Origin: Arsenophonus sp. aPb
GTDB taxonomy: Bacteria > Pseudomonadota > Gammaproteobacteria > Enterobacterales > Enterobacteriaceae
Direction of reading: 5' to 3'
NCBI RefSeq assembly: GCF_029873475.1
Contig: NZ_CP123499.1
Span: forward strand, 2,542,001-2,606,000
Length of the DNA stretch: 64,000 nucleotides
The translations under genes were made by a program, and so were the position numbers. Below, one piece after another: positions 28,632 through 38,104 of the stretch. Position 1 is the stretch's first letter; each line of letters starts with the position of its first letter. Below the pieces are notes generated by a model. It saw only the letters and a list, made by a program, of their open reading frames with translations, was not told the DNA's origin and did no database searches.

Positions 28632-31447
28632 TAGGCAAACTTACGTATTTCACCGTTACCGGCTACATTAGTAACACAGCGGCCGCATAATTCTGCATAC
28701 TCCGCCTCCCGACCAATATCCGTTGCATAATGCCAACAACGAGGACATTTATCGCCTTCCGCCTGCTGGAAAGCAATTTTTAATCCACTCAGTTCACTAT
28801 CCTGTGCTTGAACTGGGGCTTGGGTAATATCAATTACTTTAGCTTGTGAGGTTAGTAATACAAAACGTAACTCATCACCTAAACGATTAAGTATTTCAGC
28901 CAGTTCGGTATCCGCATATAAAGTCACTGCGGCCTCCAACGAGCTACGTATCAGTTTGTCTGCACGAGCTTGTTCAAGAACTTTATTAACCTCACTACGG
29001 ATAATTAATAGTTCATCCCAAAATTCATCATTAAGTGTTTCATTATCATCCAAGCCAAACAAACTGACATAATATTCCTCAGTAAAGACATATTTGCCAT
29101 GTTTACCAGGCAATTGCTGCCAAATTTCATCGGCAGTGAAAGAAAGGATCGGCGCAATCCAACGTACCAATGCCTCTACGATATGAAATAAGGCTGTCTG
29201 GCAACTACGACGCGCCAAACTATCACTTTTTGCTGTATATTGACGATCTTTTATTATATCTAAATAAAAAGAACCCATTTCAACTGAACAAAACTGCATT
29301 AACCGCTGAACAACTGCATGAAAATCATAATTAGCATAATGCATCATGATTTCCGTTTGAGCCGCTTTAGCCCGCCCTACTGCCCAGCGATCTAATACCA
29401 CCATTTGTTCTGGTTTAACTTGATGCAAAGCCGGATCAAAACCGTTCAAATTGGCTAATAAGAAACGTGCTGTATTACGAATACGCCGATAGCTATCGGC
29501 AGAACGTTTTAAAATCTCACCAGAAACAGCAATTTCACTGGTGTAATCGGTTGAAGCCACCCATAGCCGTAGAATATCAGCGCCTAAATCATTCATAACA
29601 TCTTGTGGGCTAATGGTATTCCCCAAGGATTTTGACATTTTACGGCCTTGCCCATCAACCGTAAAACCATGGGTTAATACTTCTCGATAAGGCGCTTTGC
29701 CTTTCATCGCCGTTGACAGCATTAGAGACGACATAAACCAACCACGATGTTGATCTGAACCTTCCAAATATAAATCCGCAGAATGGCCTTTAAATTCAGG
29801 GCGAACATCGACAACAGCATAATGGGTAGAACCAGAATCAAACCAGACATCAAGCGTATCGGGAACTTTAACATAATCAGCTTCATCACTGCCTAATAGG
29901 GCAACAGGATCCAGATCCCACCACGCCTGAATACCCGATTTTTCAACACGTCTAGCGACTTCTTCAATCAGTTCTAACGTACGTGGATGTAACTTTTCTG
30001 TCTGCGTATGCACAAATAATGCCATCGGCATACCCCAAGTGCGCTGACGAGAAATACACCAATCTGGGCGATTTGCCACCATAGATTCAATTCGGCTTTG
30101 TCCCCACTCAGGGATCCATTTAACACCTTTGATCTCTTTTAGTGATTGTTCACGTAAACCATTTTTTTCCATACTTACAAACCACTGAGGGGTTGCACGA
30201 AAAATAACTGGGGTCTTATGTCGCCAGCAACAAGGATAACTATGCTGTAATATTTCTTTATGTAGCAGTGCGCCTTTTGCCGCTAAAAGTTCGATAATTA
30301 ACTCATTTGCTTTAAATACAAAAACCCCATCCAAACCAGGATAAGTATCAGGTAAATAACAACCATTTGGGCCGACAGGATTCGCTATTTCAAGTTTATA
30401 CTTCTGTCCAACAATATAATCCTCAGGGCCATGGCCTGGTGCAGTATGTACAAGCCCAGTACCCGCATCTAAAGTAACGTGATCACCTAAAACAACAGGC
30501 ACATCGAAATTCATGAATGGGTGATGAAAGCGCAGTGATTCCAATTGAGAACCATTACATTGTGCGACAATTTGCCACTCTGTTGCTGCAATACGTTGCA
30601 TTACCGCTTCAACCAGCGATTTTGCCAAAATTAAACATTCATCATTATTGACTTTGACTAATTGATATTCTAAATCAGCGTTAACCGCAATCGCGCGGTT
30701 AGCAGGCAATGTCCAAGGTGTTGTCGTCCAGATCACGGCCGAAACCGGTAAAGTTGTCGATTTTACACCAAATTTATCATAAACGGCTTTGGCATCCATA
30801 GCGCTAAAGCGTACATCAATGGAAGGTGATGATTTATCATAATATTCAACTTCCGCTTCCGCTAAGGAAGAACCACAAGCCGTACACCAATGAACCGGTT
30901 TAGCACCTTTTACTAAATGGCCATTTTCAATCACTTTACCTAACGCACGAATAATATTGGCTTCGGTATTAAAATCCATGGTTAAATAAGGCTGCTCCCA
31001 GTCACCAAGCACGCCCATTCTAATAAAATCAGCTTTCTGGCCTTCAATTTGTTCTTTAGCATATTTGCGGCATTGTTCACGAAATTCAGCAGCAGAAACC
31101 TTATCACCGGGTTTACCAATAATCTGTTCAACCTTATGTTCAATCGGCAAACCGTGGCAATCCCAGCCAGGAATATAGGGTGAATCAAACCCGGCCAATC
31201 CTTTAGATTTAATGATAATATCTTTGAGAATTTTATTAACTGAGTGACCAATATGAAGACTACCATTAGCATAAGGAGGGCCATCATGCAGTATAAACAT
31301 CTGTTTGCCTGTTTTGGCTTGGCGAATAGCTTGGTACAAACCGTCTTTATACCAACGGGCTAACATTTGTGGTTCTCGTTTAGCGAGATCACCACGCATA
31401 GGGAACCCTGTTGCCGGTAAATTCAGGGTATTTTTATAGTCACTCAT
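28631..31447 (-). CDS. ileS: isoleucyl-tRNA synthetase IleS
   Basis: Class I synthetase that charges tRNA-Ile and edits valine. The 938 residues equal E. coli. The HIGH motif is in PPYANGSLHIGHSVNKIL, the KMSKS motif in GRKMSKSLGNTISP, the CP1 editing domain lies about residues 190-400, and a C-terminal zinc finger is built by CPRCWHYATD and CGRCV. It starts 38 bases after ribF and overlaps lspA by one base. Confidence 0.99.
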   Translation of the reverse strand: MSDYKNTLNLPATGFPMRGDLAKREPQMLARWYKDGLYQAIRQAKTGKQMFILHDGPPYANGSLHIGHSVNKILKDIIIKSKGLAGFDSPYIPGWDCHGLPIEHKVEQIIGKPGDKVSAAEFREQCRKYAKEQIEGQKADFIRMGVLGDWEQPYLTMDFNTEANIIRALGKVIENGHLVKGAKPVHWCTACGSSLAEAEVEYYDKSSPSIDVRFSAMDAKAVYDKFGVKSTTLPVSAVIWTTTPWTLPANRAIAVNADLEYQLVKVNNDECLILAKSLVEAVMQRIAATEWQIVAQCNGSQLESLRFHHPFMNFDVPVVLGDHVTLDAGTGLVHTAPGHGPEDYIVGQKYKLEIANPVGPNGCYLPDTYPGLDGVFVFKANELIIELLAAKGALLHKEILQHSYPCCWRHKTPVIFRATPQWFVSMEKNGLREQSLKEIKGVKWIPEWGQSRIESMVANRPDWCISRQRTWGMPMALFVHTQTEKLHPRTLELIEEVARRVEKSGIQAWWDLDPVALLGSDEADYVKVPDTLDVWFDSGSTHYAVVDVRPEFKGHSADLYLEGSDQHRGWFMSSLMLSTAMKGKAPYREVLTHGFTVDGQGRKMSKSLGNTISPQDVMNDLGADILRLWVASTDYTSEIAVSGEILKRSADSYRRIRNTARFLLANLNGFDPALHQVKPEQMVVLDRWAVGRAKAAQTEIMMHYANYDFHAVVQRLMQFCSVEMGSFYLDIIKDRQYTAKSDSLARRSCQTALFHIVEALVRWIAPILSFTADEIWQQLPGKHGKYVFTEEYYVSLFGLDDNETLNDEFWDELLIIRSEVNKVLEQARADKLIRSSLEAAVTLYADTELAEILNRLGDELRFVLLTSQAKVIDITQAPVQAQDSELSGLKIAFQQAEGDKCPRCWHYATDIGREAEYAELCGRCVTNVAGNGEIRKFA

Positions 31448-31485
31448 TTAGATTCTCAGTTCCACTTTTCTGCTAAATATCTTAA

Positions 31486-32415
31486 TTATGACGACTGGAA
31501 GAATTGCCTCGCAGCCATTATATCCTCACCGATTTGCTGTCTTAATTCATCAATAGAAGCAAACCGCTGCTCATTGCGCAATTTTTTACGCAACACAACG
31601 TCAATATGACGTCCATATATATCCATGCGCACATCTATCAAATGCACTTCAATTTGCCTATCTACCCCATTCACTGTTGGGCGGGTACCAATATTTGCTA
31701 CTGCCTGCAATGGATGGTCGGCTAAACCATATACTTCTACCACATAAACGCCCTTGACTGGCATAACTAAACATTTAAATGGTATATTTGCTGTTGGAAA
31801 ACCGATCTTACTACCAAGCTGGCTACCATGAACCACTCGACCGCTTAATCGGTAGGGGTGTCCCATAAGATTCTCAGCAAGGGGAAGATTATCACTTAAT
31901 AGTGCTTGCCTGACAGCCGTACTGCTAACTCGCTGTCCAGCATCACAAAAACTTTCGGTATTGGCGACTTCAAAACCATATTGTTCCCCGGCTGCACGGA
32001 GATATTTAAAATCTCCCTGCCTATCTTTGCCAAAGCGAAAATCATCACCAATCGCCAAAAATTTAACCCCTAATTTTTCCACCAGTAATTGTGAAACAAA
32101 AACTTGCGGCGACAATGAAGCAAATGTGGGATTAAATTTAACACACAGTAAATAATCAACACCATATTCGGTAAAGTATTTTATCTTATCACGTAAACGC
32201 GTTAAACGTGCTGGTGCATTTGCGCCCAAAAAAAATTCCAATGGTTGAGGCTCAAAAATCATTACCATCGTTGGCAGTCCGAGACGCTGACCCTGTTGTT
32301 TTAAATGTTTCAATAACGCCTGATGTCCTCGATGAACAGCATCAAAATTGCCAATAGTCAACACACAACCATGATGATATGCGCGAATATTATGTATACC
32401 ACGAACTAACTTCAT
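31486..32415 (-). CDS. ribF: bifunctional riboflavin kinase/FAD synthetase RibF
   Basis: RibF phosphorylates riboflavin to FMN and adenylates FMN to FAD. The N-terminal nucleotidyltransferase domain (about 1-185) has TIGNFDAVHRGHQALL, and the C-terminal kinase domain (about 186-305) has GKIGFPTANI-like SKIGFPTANIPF and NIGTRPTVNG. The 309-residue length is slightly under E. coli (313). First gene of the ribF-ileS-lspA-fkpB-ispH cluster; divergent from rpsT. Confidence 0.98.
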   Translation of the reverse strand: MKLVRGIHNIRAYHHGCVLTIGNFDAVHRGHQALLKHLKQQGQRLGLPTMVMIFEPQPLEFFLGANAPARLTRLRDKIKYFTEYGVDYLLCVKFNPTFASLSPQVFVSQLLVEKLGVKFLAIGDDFRFGKDRQGDFKYLRAAGEQYGFEVANTESFCDAGQRVSSTAVRQALLSDNLPLAENLMGHPYRLSGRVVHGSQLGSKIGFPTANIPFKCLVMPVKGVYVVEVYGLADHPLQAVANIGTRPTVNGVDRQIEVHLIDVRMDIYGRHIDVVLRKKLRNEQRFASIDELRQQIGEDIMAARQFFQSS

Positions 32416-32752
32416 AATCGGCTCAATATAATAAAAATTGCTGGATTATACCGCTTACTACCTTCAAGGTTAAGTCACCATTTGATTAATATTTATAACA
32501 AAGATAATAAATTGTTGTTTGTCGGCAAGAAAAATAGTTAATTTAACCACTTTCCTGCAATTTCATCCGCTTTTTCACATTTAAAACTGTATTCTCACTC
32601 AGTAAACTGATAAAATCATAGGTCATCACAACAGATTGCATTGCAGTACACGATGCTTATTTACACAAATTCATTGACAAATGAGGGCTAAAAAGGCATA
32701 TTCCTCGGCCTTTAGTGTGTCCTTGATAGAATAAATATTTGGGAGTTGGACC
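32416..32752. other. divergent promoter region between ribF and rpsT
   Basis: About 340 bases without a gene. The right part has the rpsT promoter (32674-32702) and a 5' leader of about 40 bases with GGGAG as ribosome-binding site. No distinct signal was seen on the ribF side. Confidence 0.6.
32674..32702 (+). promoter_or_regulatory. sigma-70 promoter of rpsT
   Basis: A perfect -35 box TTGACA (32674-32679) is followed after 17 bases by CATATT (32697-32702), which matches 4 of 6 of TATAAT. The start of rpsT is 51 bases downstream. Confidence 0.65.
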
Positions 32753-33013
32753 TTGGCTAATATCAAATCAGCTAAGAAACGTGCCATACAATCAGAGAAA
32801 CGCCGTCAGCATAATGCTAGCCGTCGTTCTATGGTGCGTACTTTTATCAAAAAAGTTTATGCCGCTATCGCTACCGGCGATAAAGAAGCAGCACAAAAAG
32901 CATTTAACGACATGCAACCTATTGTTGATCGCTATGCTAGCAAAGGCTTGATCCACAAAAATAAAGCTGCACGTCATAAAGCAAATTTAGTAGCACAAAT
33001 CAAATCAATGTAA
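32753..33013 (+). CDS. rpsT: 30S ribosomal protein S20
   Basis: S20 binds 16S rRNA early in 30S assembly. The 86-residue protein is rich in lysine and arginine (ANIKSAKKRAIQSEKRRQHN at the start) and ends HKANLVAQIKSM. The start is TTG, as in E. coli rpsT, where the poor start codon takes part in autogenous control of translation; GGGAG precedes it at suitable distance. A strong terminator follows. Confidence 0.99.
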   Translation: MANIKSAKKRAIQSEKRRQHNASRRSMVRTFIKKVYAAIATGDKEAAQKAFNDMQPIVDRYASKGLIHKNKAARHKANLVAQIKSM

Positions 33014-33031
33014 TTTATTTTGATTTTGCTA

Positions 33032-33058
33032 AAAAACCGGCTTTAGCCGGTTTTTTTA
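33032..33058. terminator. bidirectional terminator between rpsT and nhaR
   Basis: AAACCGGCT pairs with AGCCGGTTT around a two-base loop, followed by TTTTTTT on the plus strand and by TTTTTT on the minus strand. It ends rpsT and probably also nhaR. Confidence 0.88.
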
Positions 33059-33082
33059 TTACATTATTATTGAAAATAATTA

Positions 33083-33994
33083 TTATGGTTTATAAAAGGT
33101 TTGATCAAATAAACCAGAAAAATCTTTATTACAGACACGTTGCACTGCTGGATGCTGGATCATACGTTCAGCAAAAATAACATAATATTCTTCTTTCACT
33201 TTATCCATGTGACCAATTTCAACCACTTCATTATCTGAAAAAATTTCATTAGCATATAATGATGGTGCGACAAATATTGCGTTATGATACATGCCAAATG
33301 CTTTCATCAAGGCAGCATCATCAAATTCACCCAAAATTTCTACCTGCAAATTATTATTCTGGATCCAAGAAAGTAGATGACGACCTAACATAGAACGTCG
33401 ACCAGGGATCAATAATCGCCGCTCTTCTAAACAAAGCGGAAAAGGTTTTTCCGGTATTGGTTTGCGACAGAAAAAACTAACGCCACATTCACCAAGCTTC
33501 ACGGAAAATAACCCTTCTTGTTGTGATGAATCAACTGGGCAATCAGATAAGATCATGTCTAACTTATGTTGACTCAATTGTTCCAATAAAAGCTCATGGG
33601 TCGATTCAAAACAACGTAAATGGATCCGCTCATGCTCAACGATAGCTGTTTCAAGGACGCGGCTTACCAGCCGTTTAGATAAAGCGTCAGCGACACCGAC
33701 ATCAAATAACAAATTTGATTCACGACTATAATTAACAATATCTAACATTTCCTGGCTTAGCACAAACATTTTATCAGCATAACGAAAAACTAGTTGTCCG
33801 AGTTCTGAAGGAACCAGTCCTCGGCCTTGCCTTTTAAATAATTTACCATTCAAACGTTCTTCTAACGCTTTTATCTGACCTGTTATTGTCTGAGGCGTTA
33901 AATAAAGTTCTTCAGCGGCGCCAACAACGGATCCCTCTTTACAAACATGCCAGAAGTAATAGAGATGATTAAAATTGAGATGCGACATTCTCAT
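33083..33994 (-). CDS. nhaR: LysR-type transcriptional activator NhaR
   Basis: NhaR activates nhaA in response to sodium and, in E. coli, also influences biofilm and osmotic genes. The start MRMSHLNFNHLYYFWHVCKE at 33994 fits E. coli; the frame opens 7 codons earlier. The winged helix-turn-helix (about 5-65) has EGSVVGAAEELYLTPQTITG. The effector domain follows, with VGVADALSKRLVSRVLETA and RRLLIPGRRSMLGRHLL. About 303 residues. Same strand as nhaA, 160-180 bases downstream of it. Confidence 0.97.
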   Translation of the reverse strand: MRMSHLNFNHLYYFWHVCKEGSVVGAAEELYLTPQTITGQIKALEERLNGKLFKRQGRGLVPSELGQLVFRYADKMFVLSQEMLDIVNYSRESNLLFDVGVADALSKRLVSRVLETAIVEHERIHLRCFESTHELLLEQLSQHKLDMILSDCPVDSSQQEGLFSVKLGECGVSFFCRKPIPEKPFPLCLEERRLLIPGRRSMLGRHLLSWIQNNNLQVEILGEFDDAALMKAFGMYHNAIFVAPSLYANEIFSDNEVVEIGHMDKVKEEYYVIFAERMIQHPAVQRVCNKDFSGLFDQTFYKP

Positions 33995-34090
33995 ATCGAT
34001 ACCTTTTTGTACCATCGATAACTGTTTATATACGTTATTTTCTGAACATCAGAAGATAAGCGATCCATTTTATTTTACCTAAACAAGATA

Positions 34091-34123
34091 CTCGCGCTAT
34101 AAATAAAAATATTGTAGCGCGAG
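34091..34123. other. GC-rich stem-loop between nhaA and nhaR
   Basis: CTCGCGCTA pairs perfectly with TAGCGCGAG over a 15-base AT loop. There is no T-run after it on the minus strand, so it is more likely a processing or partial-termination structure inside the nhaA-nhaR transcript than a full terminator. Confidence 0.55.
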
Positions 34124-34178
34124 CACAAAAACACTATTTATTTCACGTAACTATAACTTAAAATTAACTTTATCTTAC

Positions 34179-35363
34179 CTAATTAGCTGTTTGCGCGCTA
34201 ATTGGCTTTTTCGGTAATGCGCAATTCAATAATAATAATCCTAAGATTGCCGCTAGCGTCGAACCAATTAGGATCCCAAGTCGTGCATAAGTACTAAAAT
34301 TATCTAAACCTTCGAATGCTAAACTAGCAATAAAAATTGACATAGTAAAACCAATACCACATAGCACTGAAACTGCAAATATCTGTTTAAGCTTAATTTT
34401 GGCCGGCAATTTTGCGATCCCTAGCTTTAGCGCGAGCCAACTAAACAGAAAAATACCTGCTGGTTTACCAATTAATAAACCTAACGCAACACCAAGGGGC
34501 AGGGAACTGGCAAGGTTGGCTAACGTCACACCACTAAGTTGCAAACCGGCATTAGCAAAAGCAAATAATGGTAAAATTAAATACGCTACCCAAGGATGTA
34601 AAAGATGTTCTAATTGTTCAGAAGGGGAATTATTTTGTTTCCCTTTAAGAGGTATCAAAAACCCCACAATGACACCAGCTAATGTAGCATGAATACCCGA
34701 TTTTAAAATACAAACCCATAAAATAATGCCAACAACCAAATAAGCAGAGGTATTTTCAACTTTACGCCAATTCATCCATAATAATACCAGTAGAGAAAGC
34801 GTAGCTAACCCTAATGACATAATAGAAACAGACTTGGTATAGAATAAAGCAATAATGATAATCACACCAAGATCATCAATAATCGCCAAGGCAAGTAAAA
34901 ATACTTTTAACTCTGTTGGTACACGCTTACCCAATAGTGCCATGATACCAAGTGCAAATGCAATATCCGTCGCCGCCGGAATCGCCCAACCCTGCCGGGC
35001 AATTTCATCATTAGCATTAAAAAATAGATATACCAAAGCAGGTAACAGCATACCACCTACCGCAGCAACAGCAGGGAATATCGCTTTATCACGACCGGCT
35101 AACGAGCCCTCTATCAGTTCCCGTTTGACTTCCAGACCTACAACCAAGAAGAAAATAGCCATTAGGCCATCGTTTATCCATAATAAAAAAGGTTTATCAA
35201 TATTTAATGCGCTGATTTTAACCGCGACAGGAATATTAAGAAATTGCTGGTAAATATCTTGCAATGGGGTATTCGCCATAATCAAAGCTAAGACGGCAGC
35301 AATAATTAACAGCACCCCACTTGCTGCTTCTAACTTTAAAAATTGTCGTATAATTGCTGTCAT
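34179..35363 (-). CDS. nhaA: Na+/H+ antiporter NhaA
   Basis: NhaA exchanges two protons for one sodium ion across the inner membrane for salt and alkaline-pH tolerance. The 394 residues have 12 membrane helices. Key ion-binding residues sit at the E. coli positions: D133 in AATDIAFALG and D163-D164 in LAIIDDLGVII. The FFLVVGLEVKRELIEG loop is also conserved. It is followed by its regulator nhaR. Confidence 0.98.
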   Translation of the reverse strand: MTAIIRQFLKLEAASGVLLIIAAVLALIMANTPLQDIYQQFLNIPVAVKISALNIDKPFLLWINDGLMAIFFLVVGLEVKRELIEGSLAGRDKAIFPAVAAVGGMLLPALVYLFFNANDEIARQGWAIPAATDIAFALGIMALLGKRVPTELKVFLLALAIIDDLGVIIIIALFYTKSVSIMSLGLATLSLLVLLWMNWRKVENTSAYLVVGIILWVCILKSGIHATLAGVIVGFLIPLKGKQNNSPSEQLEHLLHPWVAYLILPLFAFANAGLQLSGVTLANLASSLPLGVALGLLIGKPAGIFLFSWLALKLGIAKLPAKIKLKQIFAVSVLCGIGFTMSIFIASLAFEGLDNFSTYARLGILIGSTLAAILGLLLLNCALPKKPISAQTAN

Positions 35364-35531
35364 TACTATAACCTCAGTGTTAATTAACTAAATTAATTTT
35401 ACGCTAATACATACAATTCGGAAAATCATTTTTTTACGCTTAAATAACACAGTTATACCGAGTAATTACTAACAATATAGACGCTATTTTACTGGTTAGC
35501 TGTTTAAAACACGCTTAACATTGAAAAACGA

Positions 35532-36488
35532 TTAGTTAATCTTAGTGCTAAAAAAAGTAGGGAATAAAAATCCGATGAGTTTATTTTTGATAAAACTCCA
35601 CGATGTAGCCAAAAGTTGTGTCGTTTTTTGGCTTAATATTTGCCAAAAATTTAAGCTTGCTGTCTCTTTTATCTTTGCCTTATTATTGTTAATTTCATTA
35701 TTTTGTTTTAAATCTATGCTTGCTATATTTTGCTTTGAGCCTGTATCTACGGCCAATACCGTTTTTAACTTTGTCGTTTCGCTCAGTATTAGTTTGTCAG
35801 TTTGATTATCGACACTTAATTGTTTATTTTTCTTTTCACTATTTTCTTTTATTTCTTGATAAGCCTTAATAAAATAATCTGATTCTTTAGATTTAAATTC
35901 TTCCAGTGGTCGATTTTCTTCTAAATACTCAAATATTCGATTTAACTCTTGTGCTGTTAAACCTTCCTCTTCTTCCTGATAGGGTGCTATTGTTATAATT
36001 TTATTTTTTCTCTCAACATTTAAACTATTATTACCACCACTCTTTCCTATATGTTGTGCATTAACATTTTTATTCTTATAAATTAAGTCAACCCACCCAG
36101 ATTTTAGCGCGATTAATTCCTCAATATTTTTATAGGCGTCAGATACTAAATTTTGGGGTTCTATCTTATTTTTTACACACTTGAGACAATTAGTTAGTAG
36201 GCTCTTAAACTTCTCAAGATTTTTTTCCTCTACCTGCCTTAAATCATAAATCAATATAAATTTTCCATTAAAAATAGCTTCTAATTCATTCTTCGTGATA
36301 GAACAATACTGATTAACCACAGCAGTAAGTTTTTTATTGATTTTATAGTTACCGTTAGAATTTTTTGTGCCAGACTCTAATTTGTTAATGAATTTATTTA
36401 TTAAATAACATTCACAATCTTGTTTAGTGATAACTGACTTGTTAAAAGAAAATGAGTTTTTTATTCTTATAGCTAACGATTCTGCCAT
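35532..36488 (-). CDS. unrecognised orphan protein, 318 residues
   Basis: I do not recognise this protein. It is rich in Lys, Asn and Glu, mostly helical in appearance, with one short hydrophobic part at the C-terminus (about residues 280-312, SLNFWQILSQKTTQLLATSW and KNKLIGFLFPTFF). A charged EEEEGLTAQELNRIFEYLEE segment lies in the middle, and there are two Cys pairs (near residues 25 and 102-106). ATG at 36488 follows GGGAAA. It is inserted between nhaA and dnaJ, which in E. coli are separated by other genes. No signal peptide. A membrane-associated or secreted lineage-specific protein is possible, but this is inference. Confidence 0.75.
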   Translation of the reverse strand: MAESLAIRIKNSFSFNKSVITKQDCECYLINKFINKLESGTKNSNGNYKINKKLTAVVNQYCSITKNELEAIFNGKFILIYDLRQVEEKNLEKFKSLLTNCLKCVKNKIEPQNLVSDAYKNIEELIALKSGWVDLIYKNKNVNAQHIGKSGGNNSLNVERKNKIITIAPYQEEEEGLTAQELNRIFEYLEENRPLEEFKSKESDYFIKAYQEIKENSEKKNKQLSVDNQTDKLILSETTKLKTVLAVDTGSKQNIASIDLKQNNEINNNKAKIKETASLNFWQILSQKTTQLLATSWSFIKNKLIGFLFPTFFSTKIN

Positions 36489-36852
36489 AACTATTTCCCA
36501 TCCAATAAATTAATTAAAAATAAAACTAAATTGTATAGAAAATTTTGTTAAGCACACGTTTAACGTGTTGGAATTAATCTTAATTTATTTTTATAACAAA
36601 TTTTAAGCAGGAAATTTATATAAAACAGGCAAAATTTATCTTCAAAATTAAACTTTTTAAATATAATTTGCATAAATAAAATCAATAAAAAACTCTTATT
36701 AATAAATTAAATACAATAAATTAATTGATTTTATAAAACATCTCATTAATCTGTTATTATTCTATTAAGCAAATTAAATAATCTTATCTTCCAATTAATA
36801 AAAAAGCATCGATCATTTACTATCGATGCTCTGTTAATTTAGCTAACTACCG
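36489..36852. other. AT-rich region upstream of the orphan gene
   Basis: About 364 bases without a gene. It contains the perfect 7-base inverted repeat ACACGTT-T-AACGTGT at 36554-36568, 66-80 bases before the orphan start, which could be an operator, and the dnaKJ terminator at 36798-36830. The remainder is low-complexity AT sequence. Confidence 0.55.
36798..36830 (-). terminator. rho-independent terminator of dnaKJ
   Basis: AGCATCGAT (36805-36813) pairs with ATCGATGCT (36822-36830); on the minus strand it is followed by TTTTTTT within a few bases. It lies 23 bases after the dnaJ stop. Confidence 0.82.
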
Positions 36853-37989
36853 TTATTTGGTCAGATCATCAAAAAACTTTTTCACACTATCTAAGAAACT
36901 CTTTGAACGAGGGCTATTCTTACCACCACTTTCGCCATTCAAGGAATCACCAAATTCTTTTAGCAATGCTTTTTGTTTTTCATTTAATTTAACCGGGGTT
37001 TCCACCAGAATGCGGCACATTAAATCACCTGTCATACCACCACGAACAGGCTTAACACCTTTTCCTTTCATGCGAAAAATTTTTCCGGTTTGTGTTTCAG
37101 CTGGAATTTTGAGACTCACCCGACCATCAAGTGTCGGTACATCAATTTCACCACCCAATGCTGCAATTGTAAAATTAATCGGTACTTCGCAATATAAGTG
37201 ATTACCATCGCGCTCAAAAATAGCATGCCTTGCGACATTAACCTGAACATAGAGATCACCGGCTGGAGCGCCATTTTCACCGGCCTCACCTTCACCATTT
37301 AAGCGGATACGATCGCCAGTATTAACGCCTGGTGGAATTTTTACCGATAAAGTTTTGTATTTCTCTACTCGTCCATGGCCGTGACATTTAATGCAAGGTT
37401 CTTTGATGATTTGACCACGACCATGACAAGTTGGACAAGTTTGTTGAACTGCAAAAAATCCTTGCCGGATCTGAACTTGGCCTGCACCATGACAAGTTGA
37501 GCAAGTTTCTGGTTTGGTGCCAGGTTTAGCACCACTTCCGTTACAAACATCACATTTTTCCAGAGTTGGAATACGGATCTCTTTACTGACACCACGAACT
37601 GCTTCTTCTAAGGTTAATGTCATTTCATACTGAAGATCTGCCCCACGAGCCGATCGCTGACGCCGGCCACCACCAAAAATATCACCAAATACATCACCAA
37701 AAATATCACTAAAATCAGCGCCAGAAGCAAAGCCCCCGCTAAAACCGCCACCCATGCCACCTTGTTCAAAAGCAGCATGTCCATATTGATCATAAGCAGC
37801 ACGTTTTTGCGCATCTGTTAAAATTTCATAAGCTTCTTTAATTTCTTTAAACTTACTTTCTGCTTCTTTATCTCCCTGATTACGATCTGGATGATACTTC
37901 ATCGCCAGACGTTTATATGCTTTTTTGATCTCTTTTTCGTCAGCCGTTTTAGTAACGCCTAAAACTTGATAATAATCTCTTTTTGCCAT
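36853..37989 (-). CDS. dnaJ: chaperone DnaJ (Hsp40)
   Basis: DnaJ delivers unfolded proteins to DnaK and stimulates its ATPase. Domains in order: J domain (1-70) with the HPD motif in MKYHPDRNQG, a Gly/Phe-rich linker (about 75-115), a zinc domain (about 135-215) with four CxxCxGxG repeats (CDVCNGSG, CSTCHGAG, CPTCHGRG, CIKCHGHG), and C-terminal substrate-binding domains. 378 residues (376 in E. coli). Downstream partner of dnaK in one operon. Confidence 0.99.
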   Translation of the reverse strand: MAKRDYYQVLGVTKTADEKEIKKAYKRLAMKYHPDRNQGDKEAESKFKEIKEAYEILTDAQKRAAYDQYGHAAFEQGGMGGGFSGGFASGADFSDIFGDVFGDIFGGGRRQRSARGADLQYEMTLTLEEAVRGVSKEIRIPTLEKCDVCNGSGAKPGTKPETCSTCHGAGQVQIRQGFFAVQQTCPTCHGRGQIIKEPCIKCHGHGRVEKYKTLSVKIPPGVNTGDRIRLNGEGEAGENGAPAGDLYVQVNVARHAIFERDGNHLYCEVPINFTIAALGGEIDVPTLDGRVSLKIPAETQTGKIFRMKGKGVKPVRGGMTGDLMCRILVETPVKLNEKQKALLKEFGDSLNGESGGKNSPRSKSFLDSVKKFFDDLTK

Positions 37990-38015
37990 ATTTATTTTAC
38001 CCTTAACACACGGAA

Positions 38016-38043
38016 ACGGGCGTAGAGTTCCCCCAACGCCCGT
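38016..38043. other. stem-loop between dnaK and dnaJ
   Basis: ACGGGCGT pairs with ACGCCCGT over a 12-base loop in the 115-base dnaK-dnaJ gap. Only three T follow on the minus strand. Such an intercistronic hairpin can reduce readthrough into dnaJ; its effect here is inference. Confidence 0.55.
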
Positions 38044-38104
38044 ACTCGGTTTTCAGTAACAGAGGAAATAATCCTAACACTATTACTGTGCCCGCTAAGG
38101 GCCA

